Source: Microbulbifer mangrovi
GTDB taxonomy: Bacteria > Pseudomonadota > Gammaproteobacteria > Pseudomonadales > Cellvibrionaceae
Reading direction: 5' to 3'
DNA length: 55,809 nucleotides
Assembly: GCF_002009015.1 (NCBI RefSeq)
Contig: NZ_LZDE01000336.1
Location: 1 to 55,809, forward strand
Position numbers and translations under genes: made by a program. The notes under the pieces are model-generated. The model was not told the origin of the DNA. It did not search any database and saw only the letters and a list, made by a program, of their open reading frames with translations. Each line of letters begins with the position of its first letter. Position 1 is the first letter of the stretch. Below are positions 34,897 through 43,396 of this stretch, one piece after another.

Positions 34897-35772
34897 ATGA
34901 CAGACATGGAGCCCATCAGGCTGGCTGTCAACGGACGCACCGATATCGGCCAGGTGCGAGAGGAAAATGAAGACAGCATCCGCTGCCACAGTAGCGATGA
35001 ACACCCCTTTGCCTATGTCGTCGTCGCAGACGGCATGGGCGGATACAGTGGCGGCGCTATGGCGAGCGGTATTGCAGCCGACACCCTTCAGGCCCAGCTC
35101 GAAGACCTGCTCAACTCGACTTTTCTCTCCTGCTCCCCTCAGCAAAAACAGCTGATGCTGCGCGCAGCCCTGGTGGACGCCATTGGTGTTGCCAATCGGA
35201 AAATTCTCGAAAAGAAAGAGACCCATCCGCAGTTCTCCCATATGGGAACCACTCTGGTCACCGCTGTAATCTGGCAGGATTTTCTGGTGGTGGCGCATAT
35301 CGGTGATTCTCGCGCCTACCTGTGGAACAACTACGGCCTGCAGCCATTGACCAAGGACCACAGCGTGGTCCAGGAGATGATCGATTCCGGGCAATTGACT
35401 CCAGAACAGGCACTATCGTCCCAAGTGCGCAATCATATTACCCGCGCACTGGGTGTTTCCGATAAAGTGGAAGCCACCATCAACAGCTGGACACTGAAGG
35501 AGAGCGCGCTACTTCTACTGTGTAGTGACGGCCTGACGGAATACCTGAGTGACCACGCCATAGAACGCGTCATGGCGACCTATCGTCCTGCACTGGAATG
35601 TGTGTACCACTTTATCGATGATGCGAACCAGCGCGGTGGGCGCGATAATATCAGCGCGGGAATTATCGAATTCTGTAATCGTACGGATGCGGTTGTTGAA
35701 TTCTCCGGGGACCCGATAACGCTAAAACCGAAGCAAAAAGAAGATATCACTGTCAGAAAGACACAGCGCTGA
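34897..35772 (+). CDS. pppA: PP2C-family Ser/Thr phosphatase (PppA/Stp-like)
   Basis: The 291-residue protein has the PP2C motif series: TDIGQVREENEDS, VVADGMGGYSGG, HMGTTLVTAVI, HIGDSRAYLW, TKDHSVVQEMIDSGQLT, LLLCSDGLTEYL and GGRDNIS. The aspartates that bind the two metals are all present. No membrane segment is seen, so it acts in the cytoplasm. In phosphorylation-controlled T6SS this enzyme removes the kinase-added phosphate from the FHA protein. Its place at one end of the cluster, with the kinase at the other, closes the control circuit. A second ATG 9 nt downstream (MEPIRL) is an alternative start. Confidence 0.95.
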   Translation: MTDMEPIRLAVNGRTDIGQVREENEDSIRCHSSDEHPFAYVVVADGMGGYSGGAMASGIAADTLQAQLEDLLNSTFLSCSPQQKQLMLRAALVDAIGVANRKILEKKETHPQFSHMGTTLVTAVIWQDFLVVAHIGDSRAYLWNNYGLQPLTKDHSVVQEMIDSGQLTPEQALSSQVRNHITRALGVSDKVEATINSWTLKESALLLLCSDGLTEYLSDHAIERVMATYRPALECVYHFIDDANQRGGRDNISAGIIEFCNRTDAVVEFSGDPITLKPKQKEDITVRKTQR

Positions 35773-35822
35773 GCGCCCTTGCCTCAAGCTTCGGCCCACT
35801 ACGTATTAAATGAGCAAACCAA

Positions 35823-38800
35823 ATGACACCGGAAAGTCTGGTCGGTTTTATTCCCTCTGTTCTCGCTGACATCGCTCCGCCGCGACAGCCCGGATCGCCC
35901 GGCGATGTTTTTGGCATATGCCGGTGGCTGCGCACCCCCAAAACCGGAACGGCAGTACCAACTGAAGTAAAAAACCCGCTGTGGCCGAATGCACCAGCTA
36001 TCAGACCGACTGATTACAGCCTGGCAAACTTTTTCAGCCCGGCTATTTTTCATCTTCCCGATACCACACCAATCCAGTTCTGCAATTATCCGGGCACCAA
36101 CTTTCGCGGGGAGCTCCTGCCAACAATTTGCCAGAGCACTTCCGTTTGTGGTCATGTGATTGCAACCAATGGAGAGGTCGCTTTTTCACGCACTGATTTT
36201 GTTCTGCCGGGGCCGTTCAGATTTTCCTGGCAGCGCTTTTACCGGCAGAGTGCCGATGACAATCAGGGGCTAGGTAACGGATGGCGGCATACCCTCAGCG
36301 AGCACCTGCAACTGCCGGAGAACGGCAGCGACAGTAATAACAAGGTCATACTGAACACTGCCGAAGGTCGCAGCATCGCTTTTGACCTCCCTGCTATCGG
36401 ACACGGTAGTTTCAATCGTAGCGAGCGACTTTGCCTGCTTCGCCAGAGTCTGCACAGCTTCCGTATTTCCGCATTCGATCAGCCTGATAAAATTTTTCGT
36501 GCAGATGGTGCCGGTCGCAATGTGCCACTGAGCGAGATCAGGGATGCCTTTGGCAACACGCTGACGATCGATTATCAGGACGGACGACCACACAAGATCG
36601 TGACATCCTGGGGACGCACCCTCGACTTTGTTTACCGGGAAGGTGTTCTCCAGGGAATTACCGATTTGCCCGGAAATGCAGATCATGCGCCTTTGTGCCG
36701 TTACCAGTTTGACGAAGGGCAGCGACTATGCACTGCCACCAGCAGTTACAGTCCCGCCAAAAATTGCGCACCAAGCAGTACTGAAAACTACGGCTATCAG
36801 GGGGATCAACTCTGCGAGTTACACGGCGCAGATGCTGGCCACCTCACATTTACCTATGATCGTATAGATCGCTGTCACCTGCTCGGAGTGGATCAACAGC
36901 AACACCAGTTGCGCTGGTCCGCCGGTCGACGCACGTGCACACTTGCAAGTGACGATCAGCACGATATCCAGTGGCAGTTTGACACTCTCGGTAATGCCAT
37001 CTGCCGCCGACAAAGTGGGCGTGAAACCCGCCGGCGCTACGATCACTACCGCAACCTGTGCCTGCAAGTGGACAGCGCTGGATCAGACACCGTATTTCGT
37101 CATGACGAGTTTGGCAGGATGGTGCGCCGTACCTGCCACGGGGTAGACCAACATTATATTTACGATGTTCAGGGTCGATTGCAGGCTGCCGGTGTAAGCA
37201 GCTCCGACGGCCCCACTGCCATCTGGAAATTTTCCTATCAGGATCACCCGCTGCCTGCACAGGTGATCGACCCAGCGGGTAACCACTGGCACTGCGACTA
37301 CGATGAAAAGGGCCAGCTGCGACAGTTGAAAGACCCGGAAGAGGGATGCGTGAACCTGCACTGGGACGCACAGTCGCAACTGCGGGAATTACAACGCGGT
37401 GACACGCAATATCACTGGCAGTATGACGAGCGCGGAAGGCCAACGGTATTTAGTGCCGGCGTAGCAGTCTCGTGCCGCTGGGAATACGATGCCGACGGCA
37501 CCCTGTACGGCGCCACGCAGGGGACAAAAACCTATACCTTACGTTGCGATGACAACCACCGCCCCTGTGCTATCGAATGCGACGGAGAAACCCGACTCCA
37601 GTGGCAATACGACGAGCGCGGTCTGGTACGACACATCCGTTTTGCTGCGGGCCTATCCTGGGATTTGGATTACAATCCGCGCCGACAACTTACCGGTCTG
37701 CGCACCGGCGAATCGCATTTCCGCTGGCATTACGATGCGTTCGGCCAGCTGAGCCAGTTTTTTGGCGATGGGGATCATCAGCAGCGGGAATGGCAGTACG
37801 ACCACAGTGGCCGCGTTACGGAATACCGCGACAGCGATAACCATTGGTATCTGGAGTACAACACCACCGGCACCCTGCATCAGATCCGCAACAATAACGG
37901 GCAGCAGTGCAGCTTCCATTTCGATATTCACGGACGCCTGCTTCAGGCGACAAATGACAGCTGCACCCTGCGCTACCGCTATGACCAGCGCGATTTATTG
38001 ATCGCCGAACACCGTGACCTGCAACAGGACAACCGCCGCGAAAGCCTCAGTATCAACCACCAGTACGACAGCCGCGGGTGGCTGCGAAGCTCAAGTTCCG
38101 ACAGCCTCAACGTCACCTACACCTTTGCCGCTTGCGGGGACCTCTACGGTATCGATGCCAATGGCAAGATGGTGCTGCGCTGCGAGCGACAGGAAAGCCA
38201 AGAGACGTGGAGCCTGGGCGAGCACGAGGTCGTCAAGCAATATGAAACCGGCCGCCTACAGGTAATCACACTGAACGGGCGGCACCAATTGCAAGCTCTG
38301 CAGCCCGCTCGCATACCATCCCTACCGGGACAGTTTGTGGTGCGCGCCGCCGACGGACAGACGCAACTCGACCCGCGTGGCAATGTGGTCGAAGAAGTTC
38401 GCCATGGCCAGCGCGAGGCGCCGCACTACCACTACCAGTACGACGGCTGGGGTCTCCTGCACAGTGCCGAATGCGGCGACTTCAAAACCTATTTTCACTA
38501 CGATCCATTCGGGCGCCGGGTTGGCAAAATCAGTACTCACCGCCGCTCGCGGCGGCAACAGCGGGTATTCAGCCACTGGTCCGGCCTCAGCCTGTGGGGT
38601 GAAGTGACCCAGCGCGACGGACACCAGAGTAGCTGCCACTACCTCCACCACCCCACCAGGACAACACCGGTGGCACGCGCGCTCGATACTTCGGATAGCA
38701 CCAGCGAATCAGATAGTGCGCTCAACCAGCTGCAGTACTATGTCACGGATGATTGCGGACGGTTACTGGCGCTGTTGGACGATGGTGGACAGAGCGAACC

Positions 38801-39107
38801 AATCTGGCAAAGGGATACATCAGAACCGGCAGCGAATGCAGTACGCAGCCCCGGTAGTTACCGCGGCCAGGAGGGTATCTTCGATGTGGAAACCCAGCTC
38901 GTATATCGCGCGTTCTGCTACTGGCACCCCACCGATGGACCCGGAGACAGCAGCCTCTCGCCGACTGTCCTCTCACCTGCCACCATTGCGCCCCTGGATA
39001 TTGGCCAGGGCCGCTTGATGGCCCTGCACCGGGACACAAGGGCCGCCCGGAGCTCGAGTGCGGATCTGGCCCCAAATACGGAATCCCTCACCGACCAGAG
39101 CCTTTGA
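35823..39107 (+). CDS. RHS-repeat protein without visible C-terminal toxin
   Basis: The 1094-residue protein starts with a short region without PAAR or membrane helices, then a DUF6531-like entry (about 100-165: SRTDFVLPGPFRFSWQRFYR, GLGNGWRHTLSE). About 30 YD repeats of the GxxxxYDxxGRL type fill residues 260-960 and would build the RHS cocoon. The usual core end, RxYDPxxGRFxSxDPIGL followed by a variable toxin, is degenerate: GQEGIFDVETQLVYRAFCYWHPTDGPGD, then ~60 Ser/Thr/Ala-rich residues and the stop. No downstream immunity gene exists; the next gene is an LPMO 237 bp away. No good SD precedes the ATG at 35823. It sits 50 bp after the phosphatase gene. It could be a decayed effector, a shell for non-covalent cargo or a structural protein. 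Confidence 0.88.
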   Translation: MTPESLVGFIPSVLADIAPPRQPGSPGDVFGICRWLRTPKTGTAVPTEVKNPLWPNAPAIRPTDYSLANFFSPAIFHLPDTTPIQFCNYPGTNFRGELLPTICQSTSVCGHVIATNGEVAFSRTDFVLPGPFRFSWQRFYRQSADDNQGLGNGWRHTLSEHLQLPENGSDSNNKVILNTAEGRSIAFDLPAIGHGSFNRSERLCLLRQSLHSFRISAFDQPDKIFRADGAGRNVPLSEIRDAFGNTLTIDYQDGRPHKIVTSWGRTLDFVYREGVLQGITDLPGNADHAPLCRYQFDEGQRLCTATSSYSPAKNCAPSSTENYGYQGDQLCELHGADAGHLTFTYDRIDRCHLLGVDQQQHQLRWSAGRRTCTLASDDQHDIQWQFDTLGNAICRRQSGRETRRRYDHYRNLCLQVDSAGSDTVFRHDEFGRMVRRTCHGVDQHYIYDVQGRLQAAGVSSSDGPTAIWKFSYQDHPLPAQVIDPAGNHWHCDYDEKGQLRQLKDPEEGCVNLHWDAQSQLRELQRGDTQYHWQYDERGRPTVFSAGVAVSCRWEYDADGTLYGATQGTKTYTLRCDDNHRPCAIECDGETRLQWQYDERGLVRHIRFAAGLSWDLDYNPRRQLTGLRTGESHFRWHYDAFGQLSQFFGDGDHQQREWQYDHSGRVTEYRDSDNHWYLEYNTTGTLHQIRNNNGQQCSFHFDIHGRLLQATNDSCTLRYRYDQRDLLIAEHRDLQQDNRRESLSINHQYDSRGWLRSSSSDSLNVTYTFAACGDLYGIDANGKMVLRCERQESQETWSLGEHEVVKQYETGRLQVITLNGRHQLQALQPARIPSLPGQFVVRAADGQTQLDPRGNVVEEVRHGQREAPHYHYQYDGWGLLHSAECGDFKTYFHYDPFGRRVGKISTHRRSRRQQRVFSHWSGLSLWGEVTQRDGHQSSCHYLHHPTRTTPVARALDTSDSTSESDSALNQLQYYVTDDCGRLLALLDDGGQSEPIWQRDTSEPAANAVRSPGSYRGQEGIFDVETQLVYRAFCYWHPTDGPGDSSLSPTVLSPATIAPLDIGQGRLMALHRDTRAARSSSADLAPNTESLTDQSL

Positions 39108-39152
39108 CTTCAGCGCACCGCGGATCCTAGTCGACGATTCCGTACCCCCTAT

Positions 39153-39209
39153 AAAACTGGCACCCCGTCACACAACTGGTCCGCACCAGTCGGGGTGCCA
39201 CAAGTTTTG
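39153..39209. terminator. Branched hairpin after the RHS gene (likely bidirectional terminator)
   Basis: The outer stem GGCACCCCG (39159-39167) with CGGGGTGCC (39191-39199) encloses an inner perfect stem ACTGGT-CCGC-ACCAGT (39175-39190). AAAACT on the left and AAGTTTT on the right extend it with small bulges and give a T tract on the plus strand. It starts about 50 bp after the rhs stop and separates the T6SS island from the LPMO gene. Confidence 0.7.
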
Positions 39210-39344
39210 ACGCCCCATTCCCCAACCGTGCCGACAAACTCCTTTAGCATGGCAACGCCAAGACAGCGCTGTCATTTATGCTGCATGGACCGCACTGCCT
39301 TTGCCCCGAAAACATAATCAACAATAAATCTGAGGAAATCTGTC

Positions 39345-40790
39345 ATGAATCACACCACCGTGTTTTCGCGAACGCTAGCCCTGTTCACACTGTGCACCCT
39401 TTCCGGTATCGATGCCCACGCCCATGGCACCATGGAAGTGCCGGAAAGCCGTATTTACAACTGCTTCCTGAACAATCCGGAAAACCCATCCGACCCCGCC
39501 TGTGCCGCGGCCAAGACTATCGGCGGCACGCAACAGTTCTATGACTGGAACGAGATCAATCAGGCCAATGCCGCCGGTGACCACCGCGCACTGATCCCGG
39601 ATGGCCAACTGTGTTCGGGGGGACGCAGCAAATATGCTGGTATGGACCTGGCACGCAGTGATTGGCAGGCAACGCCGATCACCCCCAAAGCGGATGGCAC
39701 CTTCGATTTTACTTTTTGGGCAACTGCGCCCCATTCGACCAATGAATGGGTTTTCTACATTACCCGCTCGGGCTATACCGGTGACGAGCCCCTGAAATGG
39801 GGAGACCTGTTTGAATTCTGCCGCCTGGGTAATGTACCGGTGGGCGCGGACAAGCGTTACACCCTGAATTGTCCCCTGCCGCAGCTGACCGGCAAACATG
39901 TGATCTACACCACCTGGCAGCGATCCGACAGCCCGGAAGCGTTTTATACCTGTACCGATGTGATTCTCGGAGACGGCAGTCCCAGCATGTGGGCCGACGA
40001 AGGGGCTTTGCAGGCATATTCTGACCTCGCGGCGGGCAGTGAGGTCCGCCTGCGGCTGTTCAATAGCAGCGGCAATGACCTCGAAACCATCACCCTGCAG
40101 ATAGACCAGGATGCCACCGCCGATGCCTGGGCCCTCGCCTTCGCCAATACCGTCAATTCCCAGTCCCAGTACGCACGCATCGGTATTCTCAACCCGTCCA
40201 GCGACACCATTACACCGGTGCAAAGTGCATCGGAAAACCGCGTGTATACCCAGGCGGATTTGAACCTGAACCATGAAGTGGATATCCAGCCAGCAGATAC
40301 AAACCGGGCCCCCATAGCAGTAATCAGCACCACTCCTGACAGCGTAATCGGCGCGGGCACGGTCAATCTGTCGGCAGCCGATTCCAGCGATCCCGACGGC
40401 GATACACTCAGCTACCACTGGCAGGTGGTCAGTGGCAACGGCGCCGCCCTCAGCGCGGTTGGCGAACAGGATGTGGTACTGGACCTGAGTGCACCTGCCG
40501 CGACCCAGGATGTGGTGGTAGAGCTCACCGTATCTGACGATCAAGCCAGTGCCAGCAGCAATGTAAGCATCACCCACACACCGGAGTCCTCCGGGGGTAA
40601 TGACTACGATCACGTTTACCCGGAGGGTATTGGTAGCTATACACCGGGGCAAACCGTTGTACTGGGTAGTGATGGTATACGCTATCAGTGCCGCCCTTTT
40701 CCCGAGGGCCAGTGGTGCAATATCAACAGCCCCTATCACTATGCGCCGGGCACCGGCAGCAATTGGGGAGATGCCTGGATCAGACTGTAA
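39345..40790 (+). CDS. Secreted AA10 lytic polysaccharide monooxygenase (LPMO10-GbpA2-like-PKD-CBM73-like)
   Basis: The 481-residue precursor has a Sec signal peptide (1-26, AHA before His27). The mature N-terminal His27 and His130 (TAPHSTNEW) form the copper histidine brace; Phe200 is the likely axial residue. Domain order: AA10 catalytic (27-210), GbpA domain-2-like module (about 213-305), PKD domain (about 322-412, PDGDTLSYHWQV), and a C-terminal chitin-binding module (425-481) with YPEGIGSYTPGQTVVLGSDG, two cysteines (449, 458) and the closing WGDAWIR, similar to CBM73. It oxidatively cleaves chitin or a related polymer outside the cell. GAGGAAA lies 8 nt before the ATG. No other carbohydrate gene is nearby. 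Chitin rather than cellulose is likely but not proven. Confidence 0.93.
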   Translation: MNHTTVFSRTLALFTLCTLSGIDAHAHGTMEVPESRIYNCFLNNPENPSDPACAAAKTIGGTQQFYDWNEINQANAAGDHRALIPDGQLCSGGRSKYAGMDLARSDWQATPITPKADGTFDFTFWATAPHSTNEWVFYITRSGYTGDEPLKWGDLFEFCRLGNVPVGADKRYTLNCPLPQLTGKHVIYTTWQRSDSPEAFYTCTDVILGDGSPSMWADEGALQAYSDLAAGSEVRLRLFNSSGNDLETITLQIDQDATADAWALAFANTVNSQSQYARIGILNPSSDTITPVQSASENRVYTQADLNLNHEVDIQPADTNRAPIAVISTTPDSVIGAGTVNLSAADSSDPDGDTLSYHWQVVSGNGAALSAVGEQDVVLDLSAPAATQDVVVELTVSDDQASASSNVSITHTPESSGGNDYDHVYPEGIGSYTPGQTVVLGSDGIRYQCRPFPEGQWCNINSPYHYAPGTGSNWGDAWIRL

Positions 40791-40818
40791 TAGCCTCGTG
40801 AAATTAGGCTCGAAACGA

Positions 40819-40846
40819 AATCGCCCGGCATTTGCCGGGCGATTCC
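40819..40846. terminator. Hairpin between convergent LPMO and MFS genes
   Basis: The stem AATCGCCCGGC (40819-40829) pairs with GCCGGGCGATT (40834-40844) around ATTT. The flanking T tracts are short (TTCC on the plus side, ATTTCGTTT on the minus side). Its place between convergent genes supports a terminator for both. Confidence 0.65.
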
Positions 40847-40868
40847 CATTCAGGCCATGAAGGTTCCC

Positions 40869-42065
40869 TCAGGTCGTAATCGCCTGGGGAGACTGCCGCA
40901 ACGTCAATGCAAACAGCAACGCAGCACCCGCACCACAAATGGCGATTGCGGCCACCAAAATCAGCGGCGAACCATCGAACACCGCGCTCACGATACCAAT
41001 GGCTGCCACTCCAAGCATCATCTGCATGGTGCCACCGAGCGCGGCGGCGGTACCGGCAATAGGTCCGTGATCATCCAGCGACAGAACCATGGTGGTCGGC
41101 ACAACAAGGCCGAGAAAAGAATTTCCCAGTAACAGCAATCCCACCAGCACCACAAAGTTATCCACACCGGCGAGGTTTACCAGCAGGTTGGCTGCCGCAC
41201 TCAGGGAAAAGCCGATCACCGCCCATTTCACTACCGCGACACCGCCAAAGCGCTCACACAGGTTGGCGGCAAACTGGCTGGCCAGGAAAAAGCCCAGGGC
41301 GTTGAGTGCAAATGCCAGACTGAACTGGGTCGGAGTCAGCCCATAATGGTCTGTATACAAGAACGCAGCAATGGACAGGAAGGAGAAAAAACTCGCCATC
41401 CCCATGCCGCCAATCAGTGTCATTCCCATGAAGTAGGCGTCCCGGAATAGCACCCTGAAAGCATCCAGCATGGCGGAAACTTTCAGCGGTACTCTTTCGG
41501 CGACGGGCAGGGTTTCCGGCAGAGCGAAGCGAATCAATAGCAGGCTGGCCACAGTTGCCATGGCGACCGCATAGAACACCGATGGCCAGCCGAAAGGCGC
41601 CATCAACAGGCTGCCAACCAGCGGTGCCAGCATCGGTGAAATAGAGATTACCAGCATTACCGTGGTCATCAGGCGCGTGGCCTCGGTTCCGGTATAGCGG
41701 TCGCGGATAATCGCCCGTGGAATCGACATTACCGAGGCCGCCCCGACCCCCTGCACAAAACGCAGGGCGATCAGCCACTCGATGGTGGGTGCCAGGGCAC
41801 AGCCGATGGAAGCCAGCAGGAAAATTCCCAGGCCAAAATACAGCGGTGGCTTGCGCCCGAACATATCCGCAGCCGGGCCGTAAAACAGCTGGCAGACACC
41901 AAACGCCACGAAAAAAGACACCAGGGTGTACTGGGACATGGCCGTGGGCACGCCGTAGTCTTCCGCCATTGCAGGCATGGCTGGCAGGTACATATCGATG
42001 GCAAAGGGACCGACGCAACTGAGTAGGCCTAGCATCAGGGCCATCTTGATCAATTCGGGTTTCAT
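40869..42065 (-). CDS. Bcr/CflA-family multidrug efflux transporter (MFS)
   Basis: With ATG 42065 (MKPELIK) the product has 398 residues, the usual family length; an upstream ATG at 42137 would add a polar stretch that does not fit. Twelve hydrophobic segments are visible. The Bcr/CflA hallmarks are IDMYLPAMPAMAEDYG in the first loop, motif A GPAADMFGRKPPLYFG between helices 2 and 3, and RAIIRDRYTG later. Members export chloramphenicol, bicyclomycin or sulfonamides by proton antiport in the inner membrane. The substrate here cannot be told. It is convergent with the LPMO gene. Confidence 0.93.
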   Translation of the reverse strand: MKPELIKMALMLGLLSCVGPFAIDMYLPAMPAMAEDYGVPTAMSQYTLVSFFVAFGVCQLFYGPAADMFGRKPPLYFGLGIFLLASIGCALAPTIEWLIALRFVQGVGAASVMSIPRAIIRDRYTGTEATRLMTTVMLVISISPMLAPLVGSLLMAPFGWPSVFYAVAMATVASLLLIRFALPETLPVAERVPLKVSAMLDAFRVLFRDAYFMGMTLIGGMGMASFFSFLSIAAFLYTDHYGLTPTQFSLAFALNALGFFLASQFAANLCERFGGVAVVKWAVIGFSLSAAANLLVNLAGVDNFVVLVGLLLLGNSFLGLVVPTTMVLSLDDHGPIAGTAAALGGTMQMMLGVAAIGIVSAVFDGSPLILVAAIAICGAGAALLFALTLRQSPQAITT

Positions 42066-42254
42066 GGGCTCTCGTATCTCGGCTGGCAATAGCCAGTAGA
42101 AGGTAGAAGGTACCGCCGGACCGCACTGCCCGAACATGCCCCGATTCTAACAGTACTCGGCTGCAGTCCAAGGGGGCGTAAAATCCTGACTTCCACGAAT
42201 CACAGGGTCACAACTACAATAACCCGCAAGTCATTATTTTTCGTTGAAGTCTCC

Positions 42255-43271
42255 ATGCCAGATCCCTTTGAAATCGCCGGCGTCGAAGTTCCCCGTGGCG
42301 AAACCCGCAAAATCGAACTGCCTATCGTGCGCCTGTATACCGATACCGAAATGGCGATCCCAGTTTATGTTCATCGCGGTAAAAAGGCCGGTCCCACCAT
42401 GTTTGTGTGCGCCGCCATTCACGGAGATGAATTGAACGGGGTGGAAATCATCAGTCGCCTGATCAATAGCAAGGCCTTGAAGTCTCTGCGCGGCACTCTG
42501 ATCGCCGTTCCGGTGGTGAATGTTTACGGCGTGTTGCAGCAGTCCCGCTATCTGCCCGATCGTCGCGACCTCAACCGCTCTTTCCCCGGTTCCGCCCGCG
42601 GCTCTCTGGCGGCACGTATGGCCCATGTATTTCTCGAAGAAGTCGTCGCCAAATGCGACTACGGTATCGACCTGCACACCGGCGCCCTCCACCGCAGCAA
42701 TCTGCCGCAGATACGCGCCAACCTCGACGACAGTGAAACCCGGGAAATCGCCAGTGCCTTCGGTGTACCGGTACTGCTCAACGCCACTCTGCGCGACGGT
42801 TCCCTGCGCCAGGCCGCCGCAGACCTCGGCGTGCGTATATTGCTGTACGAGGCCGGGGAGGCCCTGCGCTTCGACGAGCTGTGCATCCGCGCAGGCGTAC
42901 GCGGTGTATTGAATGTACTGAGAAAATTGCAGATGCTGCCGCCGAAAAAGGGGCGTCAGGGCATCGAACCCTTCGTAGCGCGACGCAGTGGCTGGTTGCG
43001 CGCCGGTGACAGCGGCATCGTTAATCACAAAAAACAGTTGGGGGATCATGTAAAGAAAGGCGACATCCTCGCCACCATCGCCGATCTCTACGGTAACGAA
43101 CTGGATACAGTGCTGGCGGATGCCGACGGCATCATTATCGGCAAGCAGAATATCCCGCTGGTACAGGAAGGTGAAGCGATGTACCACGTGGCGTATTTTC
43201 AGGAACCCAATGAGGTACTCGAAAACCTGGAACTATTGCAGGATACGCTGTTGCCCGAGGAAAATTTCTGA
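42255..43271 (+). CDS. Succinylglutamate desuccinylase/aspartoacylase-family metalloenzyme
   Basis: The 338-residue protein has the M14-type zinc site: His56 and Glu59 in AAIHGDE, and His141 in GIDLHTG. The substrate-binding motif DLNRSFPG (105-112) is present, as is a likely catalytic Glu in LLYEAGEAL. Residues about 250-335 form a beta-rich C-terminal domain. The family removes acyl groups from amino acids. No arginine-succinyltransferase gene is near, so this is the broader AstE/AspA-like clade, often annotated only by family. It is a single gene between divergent MFS and convergent mltB. Confidence 0.9.
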   Translation: MPDPFEIAGVEVPRGETRKIELPIVRLYTDTEMAIPVYVHRGKKAGPTMFVCAAIHGDELNGVEIISRLINSKALKSLRGTLIAVPVVNVYGVLQQSRYLPDRRDLNRSFPGSARGSLAARMAHVFLEEVVAKCDYGIDLHTGALHRSNLPQIRANLDDSETREIASAFGVPVLLNATLRDGSLRQAAADLGVRILLYEAGEALRFDELCIRAGVRGVLNVLRKLQMLPPKKGRQGIEPFVARRSGWLRAGDSGIVNHKKQLGDHVKKGDILATIADLYGNELDTVLADADGIIIGKQNIPLVQEGEAMYHVAYFQEPNEVLENLELLQDTLLPEENF

Positions 43272-43341
43272 CACCGGGCAGCATTGCTTTGGAACGGAAA
43301 ATTTTTCGGGAAGGGAAGGATTCGGGAGAGAGCTTTCCGCA

Positions 43342-43369
43342 GTGTCGACGACATATCCGTCGCCGACAC
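43342..43369. terminator. Imperfect hairpin between convergent genes
   Basis: GTGTCGACGAC (43342-43352) and GTCGCCGACAC (43359-43369) form an 11-bp stem with one mismatch around ATATCC. No T tract follows on either strand, so termination is supported only by position. Confidence 0.35.
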
Positions 43370-43396
43370 CGGTACAAGAAAGCAAGATTACTCGAT

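Noticed and set aside
39375..40739. 454-residue minus-strand open frame opposite the LPMO gene
   Set aside because: The plus strand encodes a complete LPMO with signal peptide and copper histidines; the antisense frame is compositional.
42234..43187. 317-residue minus-strand open frame opposite the desuccinylase-like gene
   Set aside because: It has no domain pattern, while the plus-strand gene keeps all zinc-site residues.
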